A stretch of 64,000 bases of DNA from Incurvaria masculella (lineage: Eukaryota; Arthropoda; Insecta; Lepidoptera; Incurvariidae), in the NCBI GenBank assembly GCA_946894095.1, contig OX335650.1, forward strand, positions 8,990,001 to 9,054,000, written 5' to 3'. The first letter of the stretch is position 1. The number at the start of each line of letters is the position of its first letter. The translations under genes were made by a program, and so were the position numbers. Shown one piece after another: positions 1 through 10,880 of this stretch. The notes beneath the pieces were generated by a model that searched no databases, was not told the origin of the DNA, and saw only the letters and a list, made by a program, of their open reading frames with translations.

Positions 1-499
1 TCGTAAATTTTAAACCGTAATTTCTACATGAAACCATTTCCATCCGGTGACTTTCCGTAACGTATTTTCATGTACATACACTGGAAAGAGAAATTATTTT
101 AGCTAGGTTGATTTTGCTGCAAATCAGAGTTCTTATTAGACACACACGATCACACCTGGAATCGATTGGATCATTTTAGGTATGTGCGAAAAAAAATCAA
201 TTTTCAATCGACAACTTTTTACGCTATACTCAAAATTATCTGACAAATGCAGTATGTATTATATATTCTTTGCATATGCTAGCCTTTTTTTATAAATTGT
301 TTTATGACTGTGTGCTTGCCTAGATAGTTATAGTTTGTAATTTCCTATTTTGGGAAACTTGATTATCATCCCTTGGCAAACTGACAAGTAAGTGGTTTGT
401 ACTCGGCTAGGAGAAAAAATACAATTGCCCACAGACTGGAAACTAGGAAGTCATAATAAAAAGTACTATGCATACATAACAACGACGATAAAATATAAT

Positions 500-560
500 T
501 ATGAGGTGATCGAGTTCCATGCAATGGCTCGTGCCTCAATTCTGAAAATTTGCACATTAA
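500..560 (-). repeat. Partial copy of dispersed repeat P1
   Basis: This stretch carries GTGATCGAGTTCCATG and the following ~40 bases in the orientation opposite to the fuller copy at 650-812. Other copies lie at 42651-42800, 58483-58545 and 61846-61997. No coding capacity is evident, and the family is not one I can name. Confidence 0.5.
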
Positions 561-649
561 AAAAATCAACTGAGAACTAAGCCTGTTCGTTTTGATTATT
601 TTATACCTTTTCTGATATCCACGATATAAGCCAAATGTTTAAGGGCGTA

Positions 650-812
650 TTTCGTGGATATAAGTTAAGTTATCAAAAAAATTAAAATGTATAGACGTAG
701 CTCTCAGATTTAATGTGAAAAATTTCATAAAAATATTTCTAAATTTGAGTGAGGAAACAGGCACCGCCCATTGTATGGAACTTGATCCCCTCATTATCCT
801 CTTAATTAGCTG
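650..812 (+). repeat. Dispersed repeat P1
   Basis: The block running from AGTTATCAAAAAAATT through GACGTAGCTCTCAG to CCTCATTATCCTCTTAA recurs at 61846-61997 (same strand) and 42651-42800 (opposite strand), with partial copies at 500-560 and 58483-58545. Similarity is clear by eye but diverged, which points to an old interspersed element of unknown class. Confidence 0.6.
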
Positions 813-899
813 CATGTCATCGTTGCTTGAGATGTGCAGAAACGTCATTTGTGCGAAAGTGGAAAACATTTTCATTGCTCTCACAGCGTGCCACGCGGC

Positions 900-1105
900 T
901 GTTAGAGTGGAAGCCGGCGGCGGGCGGGCGGCGGCGGCGGCGGCGGTGGGGGCGGACGCGCGTCACATCCGGCCGCTCCGGCTCGTGTCGGCTGGACTTC
1001 CGGCGGCTAGCCGTGTCCCTCTCGCACCGCTCGCGCGCTCTCGCTCCCTCAGGTCGGCACACCGCGTGCGTCGCGATCGACGCGCATGTAGTGTGGGCCG
1101 GTTGG
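900..1105. other. GC-rich islet with ETS-type site
   Basis: About 200 bases of very GC-rich, CpG-rich sequence stand out sharply from the AT-rich surroundings. It contains a (GGC)n run near 915-945 and an ETS-type ACTTCCGG at 996-1003. GTGAGT at 1110-1115 could act as a splice donor directly after the islet. Long frames on both strands here are side effects of GC richness; I see no recognisable protein. It may be a promoter or enhancer, but that is inference. Confidence 0.45.
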
Positions 1106-1131
1106 CCGCGTGAGTCTGCTTGGCCATAGCC

Positions 1132-1270
1132 TGGGGGTTACGATGGCAAATTAGTTCGCCGGGTGAACAGGCAAATGAGTAATGAAATCTGACGTTTAGT
1201 TGCATTTTGTACTGTCCCGGCAAGTTCCAAGGCAACTAAAAGTTAGATTTCATCAATCGTCACCCGGCAC
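1132..1270 (+). repeat. Palindromic MITE family C, partial
   Basis: Starts GGGGGTTACGATGGCAA and includes GGTGAACAGGCAAATGAG and a GACGTTTAGTTGCATTTT block, all shared with the full copy at 2807-3010 and the partial copy at 2533-2669. It also shows the internal symmetry of that family (TTAGTTGCATTTT opposite AACTAAAAG). The right end is cut short. Confidence 0.55.
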
Positions 1271-1513
1271 GATTACTTGACGAGTAGCGGGACCGCCAGG
1301 TAAATATCTCCGAATCGAGACCATACCTCGAGGTCAATTTGTAGGGAAAGCGTTAGTTCGAAATAATGGACAGAAAATTAATGCAAGAAAATTCAATTTT
1401 GATTAATGAAGCCGATATAATACTGGCCCAAGCCTGTTGAGATAGTTGGCGATATTTATTTATAATAATAAAATTAATAATTTTAAAAAAACAGGTTTCG
1501 TTTTTCGGTTTCG

Positions 1514-1778
1514 TTCTGATTCCACATAATATTGTAGGTAGGTTCCTTTCCTTACTAGGTATGGCTAATCCCGCCCTGGTTTATACCAACGCATTGGATG
1601 AACGATGGTCGAAGCGGCATTAAAAAATGTCTGCGTTTTCAATCCACTTCAATGAAGGCATGCAATATAAGGAATATAAGAAAGGTCCTGGCACGGTAAC
1701 TAGTTCCTATGTGGTGCTTCGTGCTAATATGCCAGCAGGAGTGGTATTAGTCATACATGTCCAGTTACCAAAACATTT
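1514..1778 (+). mobile_element. SINE body, 5' truncated
   Basis: Carries the shared SINE body of this window without a 5' head: TCCACATAATATTGTAGGT, then CTTACTAGGT, an imperfect 'ACCAACGCATTGGATGAACG' segment, TGGTCGAAGCGGC, AAGGTCCTGGCACGG and finally ATGTCCAGTTACC with an A-rich end. The same order is seen in every copy listed below. 5' truncation is usual for target-primed retroposition. Confidence 0.75.
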
Positions 1779-1927
1779 TAGTGTTATATGAATTGTTCAA
1801 AATAAAAAATAATTTGGTGAAGAGAAACAGCGCATAAATGTATTCTGGGGGGTTACCATGATAAGTTAACTCGTGAGTGTGACTAAAGAGATTGATTAAA
1901 CCAACGTTTAGGTTTATTTAAGGCGCT

Positions 1928-2386
1928 AGGACTAGCCAACTACTTGCGCCATACAAATGCACTTTTTAACAAATGTAATAATATGTAGTGAAACGCTTCA
2001 GCAAATCCAAATAGAACTCCAGACTGATAATGGATTGTTAATATTTTTTTATTCCATCATTTATTTAAATAATAATAAAAATAAAAAAGTTGATTTTTCT
2101 CATTAGAAATCTGAAAGTAATTCGATTTCTAGATATAAGCAAAAACAGCATATACGCATAAACAAAAAAATTCATTTGCTTTTAGATTTCTACATTTAGT
2201 CAAAAAAGTTCGGAAATGGACACCGTTTCCGCAATGTATTTTGTATAGAAAAAGGAAACATACATTAAAGAAAATAGGTCGATTCCTAGACAAGGAATCA
2301 TATATTGTAAGAATGAGACTTATAATCGTCAGACTTAGTTAGTTAACTTGGGGTGCCTCGTCTAACTTTGCGATTTGGCTAGTACC
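1928..2386 (+). repeat. Dispersed ~460-bp repeat P2
   Basis: Nearly the whole segment recurs inverted at 41571-42056. It begins AGGACTAGCCAAC and ends TTTGGCTAGTACC, so its ends look like short imperfect inverted repeats (ACTAGCCAA / TTGGCTAGT), which suggests a non-autonomous DNA transposon. No open frame of note. The family is not one I can name. Confidence 0.65.
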
Positions 2387-2532
2387 AGGGCCTTAATTCC
2401 AAGCTAATTGTCAAACGACGTGTTATTCGACTAACGCCCATTGCCACCACCTCCAGCTACAAAATCCCAAATTTACTTTTCGGTTACACCATACAAATAT
2501 TCCATGTAACAGTAAGTTACTTATCGGATTTC

Positions 2533-2669
2533 AGGTAACTGGAGGGGTAAGTGAACTAAAATGTACCAGTTGGCATGGTACGAAATTGTTGCAAAGTCTG
2601 GATAAATCACACGTTTGCCTGTTCACCTGCTGTTCACCTGGCTCTTTATTTACCATAGTAACCCCCTGC
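2533..2669 (+). repeat. Palindromic MITE family C, partial
   Basis: Includes the TTGCCTGTTCACCTGCTGTT segment and the end TACCATAGTAACCCCC, matching the right half of the full copy at 2807-3010. Confidence 0.5.
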
Positions 2670-2806
2670 ACTTAATAGGGAAAAAACTACTTTCCGTCTG
2701 AGAGGAGTGGGGGAAAGGAAAAGCGACGTCAAGCCAACATGCAGGTTTCAAAAGAAAATTGGACCACGTGGTTTGTGCAATCTCCCTAGCTTGCAGCCCA
2801 GGACAA

Positions 2807-3010
2807 GGGAGTTACCATGGCAAGTTAACTTCCCGACTCCCCTCGACCTCCCAATAGCAGGTGAACAGGCAGAGTGTGATTACAACTGACATTTAGCTGC
2901 ATTTTCTACCATGCTTGGAACGGTACGAAATGCAACTAACTAACGTCAGATCACTCTTTGGCCTGTTCACTTGCTATTCACCTGGCGAGTTTTTACCCTG
3001 GTATCCCCCA
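2807..3010. repeat. Palindromic MITE family C, full copy
   Basis: About 204 bases that fold on themselves: the left end GGGAGTTACCATGG mirrors CCCTGGTATCCCCC at the right end, AGCAGGTGAACAGGCAGAG mirrors CTTTGGCCTGTTCACTTGCT, and TTTAGCTGCATTT mirrors AAATGCAACTAAC. This is the layout of a foldback MITE. Three copies lie within 2 kb. No transposase is present. Confidence 0.6.
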
Positions 3011-3404
3011 GGAATAACCAGTAGGTAGGTATAGCGACAAAGTCCCACAATGTGACCCTTGTTTGTAATCAGCAGTTGATTTCATACATTGTTGATTCCA
3101 AGCGATGACAAAATGAGAAATTCTCGCTTTATCTGGGGCCGCCAACCTTTTACGCCTGACGTAATGCGTTGGTTCCTTAATACATATTGCATGATTAGGC
3201 TATTATACAATTTAAATGGTGCGGCAAGTAATTCACAATTCAGATGTCTTGCCGTTTTCAATATCATGAATTTCTTTGGGATGGTAAACATAAACAACGT
3301 GACACCTATCTGACCTCTGAAAATGAAATAAGAATCGAGACCTGCTGGGTCTCGAGTTTGATATTGTTTGACGTGTGAGGTAAAATAATTGTTTAGGTAA
3401 AATA

Positions 3405-4065
3405 AAAAGTCGGCGAAAAAGTTTCTTTTCCTTTTATATAAAAACTCAGGACATTTTTTTTCAAAGTTTGTTACTTCTTATTACAGTAAATATGTGCCGT
3501 TTTGTTCGTTGACTTTTTGCCATCTTAAAGGTAGTGACATGATCCCGTTGCTGGGGGTCCATTCAGGTTAAGAGTCAGTTCGAATTTGTCACTAAATATC
3601 AACTCACTTTTTTTAATAGTTAATGTTTCCGCACTTCTTGAACATCATTACAGTTAGGTAAAAATCTGGTCCGTTCCGTAAATACGTTGGAATTACAAAT
3701 AACGGTCCAGCTATTTTTAGGTAAACTTACTCTTACCTGAATGGGCCCCTGTAGAAATTTGTTATGATCAAAAAAACGCGACAAGTAGGTTTGGCAGTCC
3801 TCTCTTGATGCTAACCTGGCACTTATTAAATAATTCTGAAGATTCCGAAACAGGTGTAAATCTGGAGGTGCAAGGTCAGGGTTATATGGCGGATGCATCA
3901 ACACCTCCCAGCCAAACTGTGGCTCTAGCGTTATCGTGATGAAAAACCACAGCATTTCTATTAATAAAATACGATAAAAAAATATTCGATAAATATAATA
4001 TATTTTTTTTTCGGGACATGCGCTGAATGTTTTCTTTTTTTTGCAATAACATTTTAAAATGTATC
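3405..4065 (-). pseudogene. mariner-type transposase relic, split by a MITE
   Basis: Read on the minus strand from 4065 downward, pieces of a mariner transposase appear in different frames: VVFHHDNAR (the motif around the second catalytic Asp), then HPPYNPDLAPPDLHLFRNLQ, the family's conserved block containing the third catalytic Asp, then ASREDCQTYLSRFFD. Coding sequence resumes beyond a 197-bp insertion at 3553-3749 with NGIMSLPLKMAKSQRTKRH, matching the usual mariner C-terminus, and ends at a stop. The outer end near 3405, AGTCGGCGAAAAAGTTTC, resembles a mariner inverted terminal repeat. The N-terminal two thirds are missing and frameshifts are present, so it is inactive. Confidence 0.8.
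3553..3749. mobile_element. MITE family D inserted in mariner relic
   Basis: The ends GGGGGTCCATTCAGG and CCTGAATGGGCCCC are inverted repeats, continuing with TAAGAGT / ACTCTTA. A second copy with the same ends and interior (TTCTTGAACATCATTACAG, AATACGTTGGAA) lies at 23064-23303. Removing it brings the two parts of the mariner transposase together, which shows it arrived later. No clear target duplication. Superfamily unknown. Confidence 0.75.
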
Positions 4066-4146
4066 AAATTTCTTTATTAGATTCACTCATTTCCACCGAA
4101 AGAAAATCAAATGAACAATAGCGGGAAACAACATTTTACTATTTTT

Positions 4147-4565
4147 AGGGTTCCGTACCCAAAGGGTGCCAACGTAACACTATTAGTAAGCCTCCGCTGT
4201 CCGTTCGTCCATCCGTCTGTCCGTCCATCCGTCCGTCCGTCCGTCTGTCACAGGGCTGTATCTAGCCGAGCTATATAAGAAAGGTCCTGGTATGATACCT
4301 AGTTCCCATGTGGTGTGTTAGGCTAATATCGGACGGTCATTTCGGTAAAAGCCATCCATGTCCAGTTACCTAAATAAAAATCTCTTGAGCCGTAATATGT
4401 AGGCAGCTGAAATTTTCACAGGTGTGCATTTATTTTGCCGCTTATAAAAACAACAAATAACTAGGTAAAATAAAAAAATTATATACATACAGTGATTTTT
4501 TAAAATCTTGCACGATGGTACGGAACCCTTCGTTTGCGAGTCCGACTCGCACTTAGCCAGTTTTT
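4147..4565 (+). mobile_element. (TCCG)n element, copy 1, with nested SINE
   Basis: Starts AGGGTTCCGTACCCAAAGGG, has the TCCG microsatellite at ~4190-4250, the conserved GCAGCTGAAATTTTCACA block, and ends in the GAGTCCGACTCGCACTTAG hairpin region followed by T-rich DNA. The element is split at 4263 by a SINE fragment. It encodes nothing and is one of ten copies in the window. Confidence 0.85.
4264..4380 (+). mobile_element. SINE body fragment nested in (TCCG)n element
   Basis: Runs from AGCCGAGCTATATAAG through AAGGTCCTGG and GTTAGGCTAATATCGGACGG to ATGTCCAGTTACC and an A-rich tail. The bases TCT (or ATCT) occur on both sides, consistent with a very short target duplication. The host element continues correctly on both sides of it. 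Confidence 0.75.
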
Positions 4566-4769
4566 TTTTAACGTTACCTTTTCAATGGCATCAAAACTAT
4601 ACCAACTATACCAACTATACCAAAATAGTACAGCCAAATAAATGGTATTACAAGATTATACATACTATATGCGAAAATATTCTTTTCCCGACCTATTATG
4701 TATTTGAAATGTAAGGTGTACTACTTGTTTTCCTACTGAAAATAAAGTGTGCGTGATTTTGCGGCATGC

Positions 4770-5110
4770 GGGGACCGAGGCAGCAGCGCCAATGAAAAAT
4801 ATCGCTAGAATTGATTACCTCGCCGCCGGGTCTTTCTTTACCGGACATCGGGCGGAGCACTCGCTAATAAGGCCCCTAATTGTGTTTCGTAACGAGGTTG
4901 CGGTGCGTTGTGGAAGCGAACGTTGGCGTGGCGTGGTCGGTCGTGCCGTGTCGCACGGGCTATGGTCCGAATAGCGCTAAAACGCTGACAGCGCGAATAC
5001 AGGTCCGAATCGCGCTGACAGTGCTCACAAATGCAAGATTGTGAGGTATGACGTCATCGTTACGCTAACGGTGCTCAGGGCAAAACCGTGTGCACTGTCA
5101 GCGGCATCCA
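4770..5110. other. GC-rich islet with CRE palindrome
   Basis: Moderately GC-rich DNA with repeated GCGCTGACAG-like segments (about 4975-5030) and a perfect CRE half-site palindrome TGACGTCA at 5049-5056. No convincing protein is encoded. Confidence 0.35.
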
Positions 5111-5559
5111 TTGATCGCGCGGCAACTTTGATTTTGATACTACAAGTCGAGGACACAGAATATAAAATAAAACGCGTCACCGCTTTCGCTCGCCCTTTAG
5201 CTGCAGTAACTACGTAACCGTGTGCAATACTGCAGAAATCCCCGCTTTATCCATGGTAGTTCTACTACTATTTCGCCTGTTTTCCAAATTGTATATCTAT
5301 CAAAATTTCAAAATCACCTTCATCATCTAATATTCGTCACATAATGTTAGTAAATAGTTATCCGCTTGCAAATTGTTGATTATTGAACATTAACTACTCT
5401 TTTTTGTCGAAGACACTCAATCAAACAATAGTTTGAGGTTATTTTGTGATCACCGTTAGCACGCCCACAATCGGTCCGATTTGATATCAGTATTCGCGAA
5501 TACTGATTCGGACCAGGTGTTTGCACGAATATATTTGTGAGCACTGTAAACCCAAATCG

Positions 5560-5755
5560 GACCAAGGGGACGGTATGGCTGCGTGCCGGTGATGACGTCG
5601 CGCCGCGAATGGGCGGACGCAGTCGTCGCCATTGTAGCAGCGCACGCGCAGGAAACGCTGCCCACACGCCTTCCTTCCTGCCCTGTGTCTGTGGCGTGTC
5701 AGCCGCCAACACCGCCGCGCCGCACCCCCGCCTCGTAGCGAGCTCGGTCTGTGAA
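5560..5755. other. GC-rich islet with CRE- and NRF1-like sites
   Basis: CpG-dense block with TGACGTCG at 5593-5600, a GTCGCGCCGCG string also found near 63560, CGCCATTG, and GCGCACGCGCAG at 5640-5651, which fits the NRF1 consensus except for the first base. The 126-codon minus-strand frame across it is low-complexity and not recognised. Confidence 0.45.
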
Positions 5756-5999
5756 ATCAATCGTGATTCCCCAAATAATATGAGGTAGTCAAAAATCGTT
5801 GTATGATAGCATAGAAAATATTGGGGAAATTAAACTACAATTTATCTTGATACTTGAATTAAAAAAAACGTTTGATTTACTTTTGTAAAAAAAATTAACT
5901 TAACATGTTTTGTATAGTTCAGGTGGTATTCATATAAGTTTATTTTTTAATGTAATGTCTATAATGTCTAACCCTGTATGTAAACCAATAAATAAATAA

Positions 6000-6135
6000 A
6001 TAAATAGACACTTAAAGGGCCTTTATCACTAAAGTGCTCATTATCTTGTACTGGTATCGTTTGCGAGATGGTACGAAAGGTCCTTTATGTGAGGATTAAG
6101 CTAATCAGTACTTGGTGTACAAGTACAAGCACAAG
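6000..6135 (+). repeat. MITE family E copy
   Basis: Contains GACACTTAAAGGGCCTTTAT, CACTAAAGTGCTCATTATCTTG and GATTAAGCTAATCAGTACTTGG, the same blocks as the copies at 62213-62475 and 62974-63117. The flanking stretch 6140-7090 shows no recognisable gene. Confidence 0.6.
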
Positions 6136-7096
6136 TGTAAGCTAATAGTAAAAAGGTAATAATTTGAAGCTGTATTTAGGAATATACACATGATTCGTTA
6201 ATCAATCCAAAACAGTTTGAGTAGTGTATTTTAGCCTAAAACTTATTCATGGAGCAGTTGGTTTATGTTACAGTTGACTTGTGACATGGAAACGGACATG
6301 CCAGTAAACATATTATGTACTATCGAGGCAGGATATAGACAGTTCATTAGAGGAACGATACGAGTCAACAAACAAATATATTGTAAAGGACTTGTGATTA
6401 TGGCCCAAACATGCGATCTATGAATGGTTGCAGGGAAGTCGGTTCGTCGTAGGCATGGCATGAAATCCGCAGAATAAAGTCACACGTAAGCAAATTGTTT
6501 ACTGTAACCGGATATTGTTAACTTAGGGCTGATTTTTCAATAGTCTGATAAACAGGCAGATAACTATTTTACGGATTTATTTACGCTTCTGCTTATCCAT
6601 CAAATATAGTAAGTCCATATGTTTATTAGTAAAATTATAGTCGATAATTGTGATAGAAGATATAATTCTCCGGCAATGACTATCCGTCTTTTGACAAAGG
6701 TGAATTTGTACTATATCGGTCCGATAAGTACTACCTATCTGAGGATTGAAAAATCGACCCTTAGCTAAAAAATAAAAGACTTCTTAACTTAATAAATGAA
6801 TAGCAGCCTAAACGCAATGAAAATGAAAAATGAAGTCACGTATTTTCTGTAATATCCTCTCTTTTTACTTGATGCTGTCAAAGCTTTTGAAATATCCTCA
6901 TTCTTAAAGTTCAATGAAGTAATTTAAAAAGATTTACTCATATTTACACACACATATTTTTTTAAATTTTTGAGTTGTAAAATAATAAAAGGTTCGGTTA
7001 GGTTAACCTAACCTTAGGTTAGGTAGCTATCCTTGTACGGCCATCCGACTCTGCAGCAGACGAATGGAATTTATTAAAACGAAAATATATATATAT

Positions 7097-7361
7097 TTTT
7101 TTTTGTGACTGGACGTGGATGACTAATTCCACCACAGTAATCCTTTTTCTGTGAATTCCACACCAATGTACTGTCTTGATATTAACCCAACACATCCCAT
7201 GACTTTCCTTATATTTCACGACTGCATTGAACTGGATGGAAAACACGGTAAATTTTCTTTCCCGCTTCGACCATCGTTCCTTCGACGTTCCATGCGATGT
7301 AAGGAAGGGAAGCCGAACCACGAACGACGAATCCCTTAGTCGGCTCTTACGATATGCACGG
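7097..7361 (-). mobile_element. SINE with third-type head
   Basis: On the minus strand the element begins with the CGTAAGAGCCGACTAAGGGAT head, continues into the shared body (TGGTCGAAGCGGG, GTTTTCCATCCAGTTCAATG) and ends ATCCACGTCCAGTCAC with an A-run. The head matches that at 10881 but differs from the tRNA-like and 5S-like heads of other copies. Confidence 0.65.
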
Positions 7362-7722
7362 AAGGAAATGCTTTTGGATCAAACTATTTCAAGAAAGCTA
7401 TTTTAAAGATTTTTTTTTATTTATTTATAATTAATTTTTAATTTATGATAAAGGTCCGTTAAATATAGCATACTATCATACTAGTGGCTCTCTGAGCTTT
7501 AGACCTCGAGAGTCTGTCTTTTTGAACATTAGACATTTTTTAAAATTTTCAAAAACTGCCTCGGTTGCGAAATGCGACCTGTAAGGGGAGAACAGCAGGA
7601 CATATGGAATAATAGAATCATATTATCAATAAATAATAATATCAGCAGGAAAGCATTTTTGCCCACTCTCGCTTCGCTCTTTGCTCGGTCAATATTTTTT
7701 ACACACCAACCAGGTTGTTTTT

Positions 7723-8023
7723 AGGGTTCCATACCCAAAGGGTGCCAACGGAACCCTATTACTAAGCCTCCGCTATCCGTCTGTCGGTCCGTCCGTCTGT
7801 CACAGAATCTCATGAACCGTAATAGGTAGGGAGTGAAAATTTCATCACAGATTGTGTATTTATTTTGCCGCTATAACAACAAATATGTAAATTTAAAAAA
7901 TAGTAAAAATTAAAGGTTTTTTTGTATGGGGGGGGGGCCCAAAAGTGGTTGTTTTGTATTTTATCTTGTACGATGGTACGGAACCCTTCTTGTGCGAGTC
8001 CGACTCGCACCTGGCCGGTTTTT
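7723..8023 (+). mobile_element. (TCCG)n element, copy 2
   Basis: Full-length copy from AGGGTTCCATACCCAAAGGG to the perfect GTGCGAGTCCGACTCGCAC hairpin and CTGGCCGGTTTTT. It includes a run of ten G at about 7929 and a shortened TCCG tract. Confidence 0.85.
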
Positions 8024-8852
8024 CAATGGTTTTTTTATTCTTTCTGCTTTGTTCGGTCATTAAGTTTATTATGTTTAGTTCATAATAATGTTTTTCGATC
8101 AAATAAATAAATAAAATGTTATTCGTGAGAGCGATCTGTATGTCGTGGTGCTCCCCGAGCGCAATCGCGACATTTATATAATGCACGTTTATCAATCGGA
8201 AGTGCGTGGGAGAGTGTGTGGGTGCTAGTGCGATGAGTGTGAGTGGGATCTTTAGACGATCCACTCTTCTTATATCCCTGCTTGGACATTGGAGTCTATA
8301 ATCTATGTTATAGAGGTCAATATTCATTAAACATGTATTTACAGAATAAATTAATATGCGTGTAGAATTCCGTGCTCGGTAAGACATCGCTGTGGGAACT
8401 GATCATGCTGTGTTATACATACATACTCGTAAATAAAGTCTCATTATTTACTTGTTGAAGCAACAACTTTATTTATAAATGTATTAATCGAGCAACTATA
8501 AGTAGGTGGTTTGATAAGTCAGTGACTTTGGTGTGAGATGGAGCCCAAATCAGATACCAGGAATTAATGTGTCTCAGAAGTGAGACTTCATTATAAAGGA
8601 GAATACTAAATTTACAAGTGTATCGACCAAATGTTGTACTTATTATAGGTACTTAAAAATAAATCAAATAGATTTGTCCAACATTTAATTTCACAGTGAT
8701 CAAAAAAGGTTATAAATGCTCGTGTTATTCCCGAAAAAAAAATGAAAAAAATAATAATTTCTGTTTGTGATAAAGCCCTACTTTTTCCGGGGAAAACCCA
8801 TAAAGGACATAAAGTAAAGGATACTAAAGTAAAGCTAAAGGAATGTAATGGA

Positions 8853-8912
8853 AGTCACTCACAAAGTACTACTTTCCGTTAGTCTTAGTTCCTGTTACGA
8901 CTATTTATCTCA
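8853..8912 (-). repeat. MITE family H, half copy
   Basis: CACAAAGTACTACTTTCCG and TTACGACTATTTATCT match the right half of the palindromic element at 31238-31383. Nothing else recognisable lies between 8110 and 9150 apart from T/A-rich DNA. Confidence 0.55.
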
Positions 8913-9159
8913 GCCTAGAGTCAAAGCAAGTAAACATTTATTTATTTATTTCGTGTTAAGGAATTCAACAGCGTTATCTAAAGTTCGTTTTACAATGGTT
9001 CTTAGCTAAGGATTGTGGCCAATCAGTCTGGAATTGTGAATCGGACAAAAAATTACAATATTAAAAAAAAACTCCTAATTTTGTAAATTAAAATTAAATT
9101 AAATCGGAAATAATTAAGTCTCAAATGTGAATGGTATTTCTCATTCAGCGGTAATTATA

Positions 9160-9335
9160 CCGGGCGACTGCGCTGTCGGCTCCTCTGTTGCGCGGTTGAG
9201 GGGGAGGTACCGCTGGGGGGGGGAGTGGGCACTTCCTGCGCAGCGGCTGACCCCCGGCCTGACCCGACCGGACCCCGGCACAGAAGATCGACCCTATCAG
9301 GTGACCCACTACCCGATGTGGTTGCACGGCGCAGC
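9160..9335. other. GC-rich islet with poly-G and ETS-type site
   Basis: Contains a poly-G run near 9215, CACTTCCTG (reverse ETS) at 9230-9238 and CTGCGCAGCGG just after it. Several overlapping frames exist, but none resembles a known protein. Confidence 0.45.
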
Positions 9336-9559
9336 AGAAAATATCGGACATAATTACATGCAGGCAACGAGCATAGAAGGAAGGGATTAGCAACCGAAAC
9401 TTGTTTGTATGGGGGCGGGCGGCGGAGCCACACTTCTATTATGCAACGGAGGCAGTGCCCGCGAGTGAGTTCAATTACGAATTCGCTTACTAATGATTTT
9501 CTCGAGTTTCAACGATGTTGTTACACATTTTTTTGCGGATAGACTGTGTTATTAATCTC

Positions 9560-9845
9560 TTACTTGTTTAATTCGACGCAAAGAATACGGTTCAGTTCGG
9601 CCGATACCATCGAGTAGGGACACCGTAAGTATTGTTTGCACGAATTCATCGCTGAGCAACGTGCTGTGCAACTACCCTCATCGGCGGCTGGAGCTACCCA
9701 CAGCTGCAATCTTCGCTGCCGGCGCCCTGCAGTTGACTTCTGAATGGTCGACGTGTCGGAAGTTCTCCAGGTCGCGCCGCGAGTCCTGAAGAAGTCCACA
9801 ATGCGGTGGACGAAACGTCGACTTAAGCAAGTAAGCGATTCATAA
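9560..9845 (+). mobile_element. Possible Penelope-like element remnant
   Basis: The evidence for class is the hammerhead-like motif at 9781-9824, a signature known from Penelope-like retroelements, followed by AAGCAAGTAAGCGATTC. I could not recognise a GIY-YIG or reverse transcriptase domain in the ~220 bases upstream. It abuts a mariner relic in the opposite orientation. Class assignment is tentative. Confidence 0.3.
9781..9824 (+). ncRNA. Hammerhead-ribozyme-like motif
   Basis: Reads AGTC, then CTGAAGA (fits the CUGANGA core), one extra A, stem II GTCCAC / GTGGAC closed by a six-base loop, GAAA (second core strand), then CGTC and GACTT. AGTC before the core pairs with GACT after CGTC, forming stem I and placing the GUC cleavage triplet correctly. 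Stem III is absent within a single copy, but ACGT is self-complementary, so two copies could supply it, as proposed for dimeric hammerheads of Penelope-like elements. The extra A at 9793 between core and stem II suggests weakened or lost activity. Confidence 0.5.
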
Positions 9846-9959
9846 CAGTGTCCATCCGAAAACATTTTAATGAAAATGTGTAACAACAGTGAAAGTCTAA
9901 ATTCCAATGATGTGTTCGTACACAGGCACGCGTCGCCGATGACATTTTGAACCGCTGAG

Positions 9960-10440
9960 ATTTTAGTGCGGATAGTCGATGAAGATTGCGCCTTGCGAAT
10001 CCCAGAAAAGCGTTGCCGTGACCTTGCGGCCTCCGAAATCGTTCTTGCATTCTTCGGAGTTAGAAGCGCGTTCTTTCCTTCCTGCTTATATATACTTAAG
10101 TCACTTGGATTTTGCTCGAAGATGTCCAAACACTGCTTTAAAATGATGGCGTCATATATCGTTTGATCCACTGCCAACAAACGTGGCACCCATCATGCCG
10201 ATGGATGTTTTTCATGCCCAAATGCTCATTCAGGATACCAACACGTTATTTGAGATGTTTTACCATCTTAGTTTTTTTACGAACTTTCACTGGGCGGTTT
10301 CCCAGAGCGACATGGCGAATTTTTTTGACCATTTCTTTCGTCGTGTCTCTATACCTATTTGAGCCGTGAACTTCTTGTGCACCACAGACCTCTTCCAGAG
10401 CGACCGCCCTAGGGCGGTACTGAGCGTTGAGTTTGGGGGC
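9960..10440 (-). pseudogene. mariner-type transposase relic (N-terminal and middle part)
   Basis: On the minus strand the pieces come in the order of a mariner transposase but in shifting frames: EMVKKIRHVALGNRPVKVRK (helix-turn-helix region), VLNEHLGMK, then a segment matching the family's 'WVPR.LT.DQK' stretch read as MPRLLAVDQ, QCLDIFEQNPSDL, and KVTATLFWDSQGAIFIDY just before the second catalytic region. The first catalytic Asp region is damaged and the C-terminus is missing. It differs in lineage features from the relics at 3.4-4.1 kb and 28.5-29.0 kb. Clearly inactive. Confidence 0.75.
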
Positions 10441-10880
10441 TGCTTCCCAGGACAACCAACTGGATCTTAGAAGAGGCGAGAGGGTGCAGGAACAGCGGGC
10501 AAAGGTAACTTAACACCAAAATAGAATGAACACCACAATGGAATACTCTAGAAAATTAAGGGACCTTAAACAGGGTTTTTTTAAGCTACAGGATGAAAAA
10601 TTTGGTATCGCGATATGCGGGTTATTTTAGAGTGAAAACTTTGATGTGACTTTGATACAACAGTAAACGAAATGTGACTTGCATGCAGAATCGACTGTGA
10701 CGCAAGGACACATTAATTCCGGCAAGCAACCTTTCGCGGGAAGTGCATCTAGCTTCTTATGCCAAATACGATTTTGGTGACGACGGCAATATATTTGAAA
10801 TATTCAATCTATGCAATCTATATCGCTGTGTGGGTTCCGGCACGTAAAATAATACAATTGGGCCCACTGCATTACTTTCA

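Noticed and set aside
9560..10189. 209-codon minus-strand frame as one gene
   Set aside because: Its first part is a mariner fragment out of phase and the rest runs antisense through the hammerhead-like region; it is a chance fusion.
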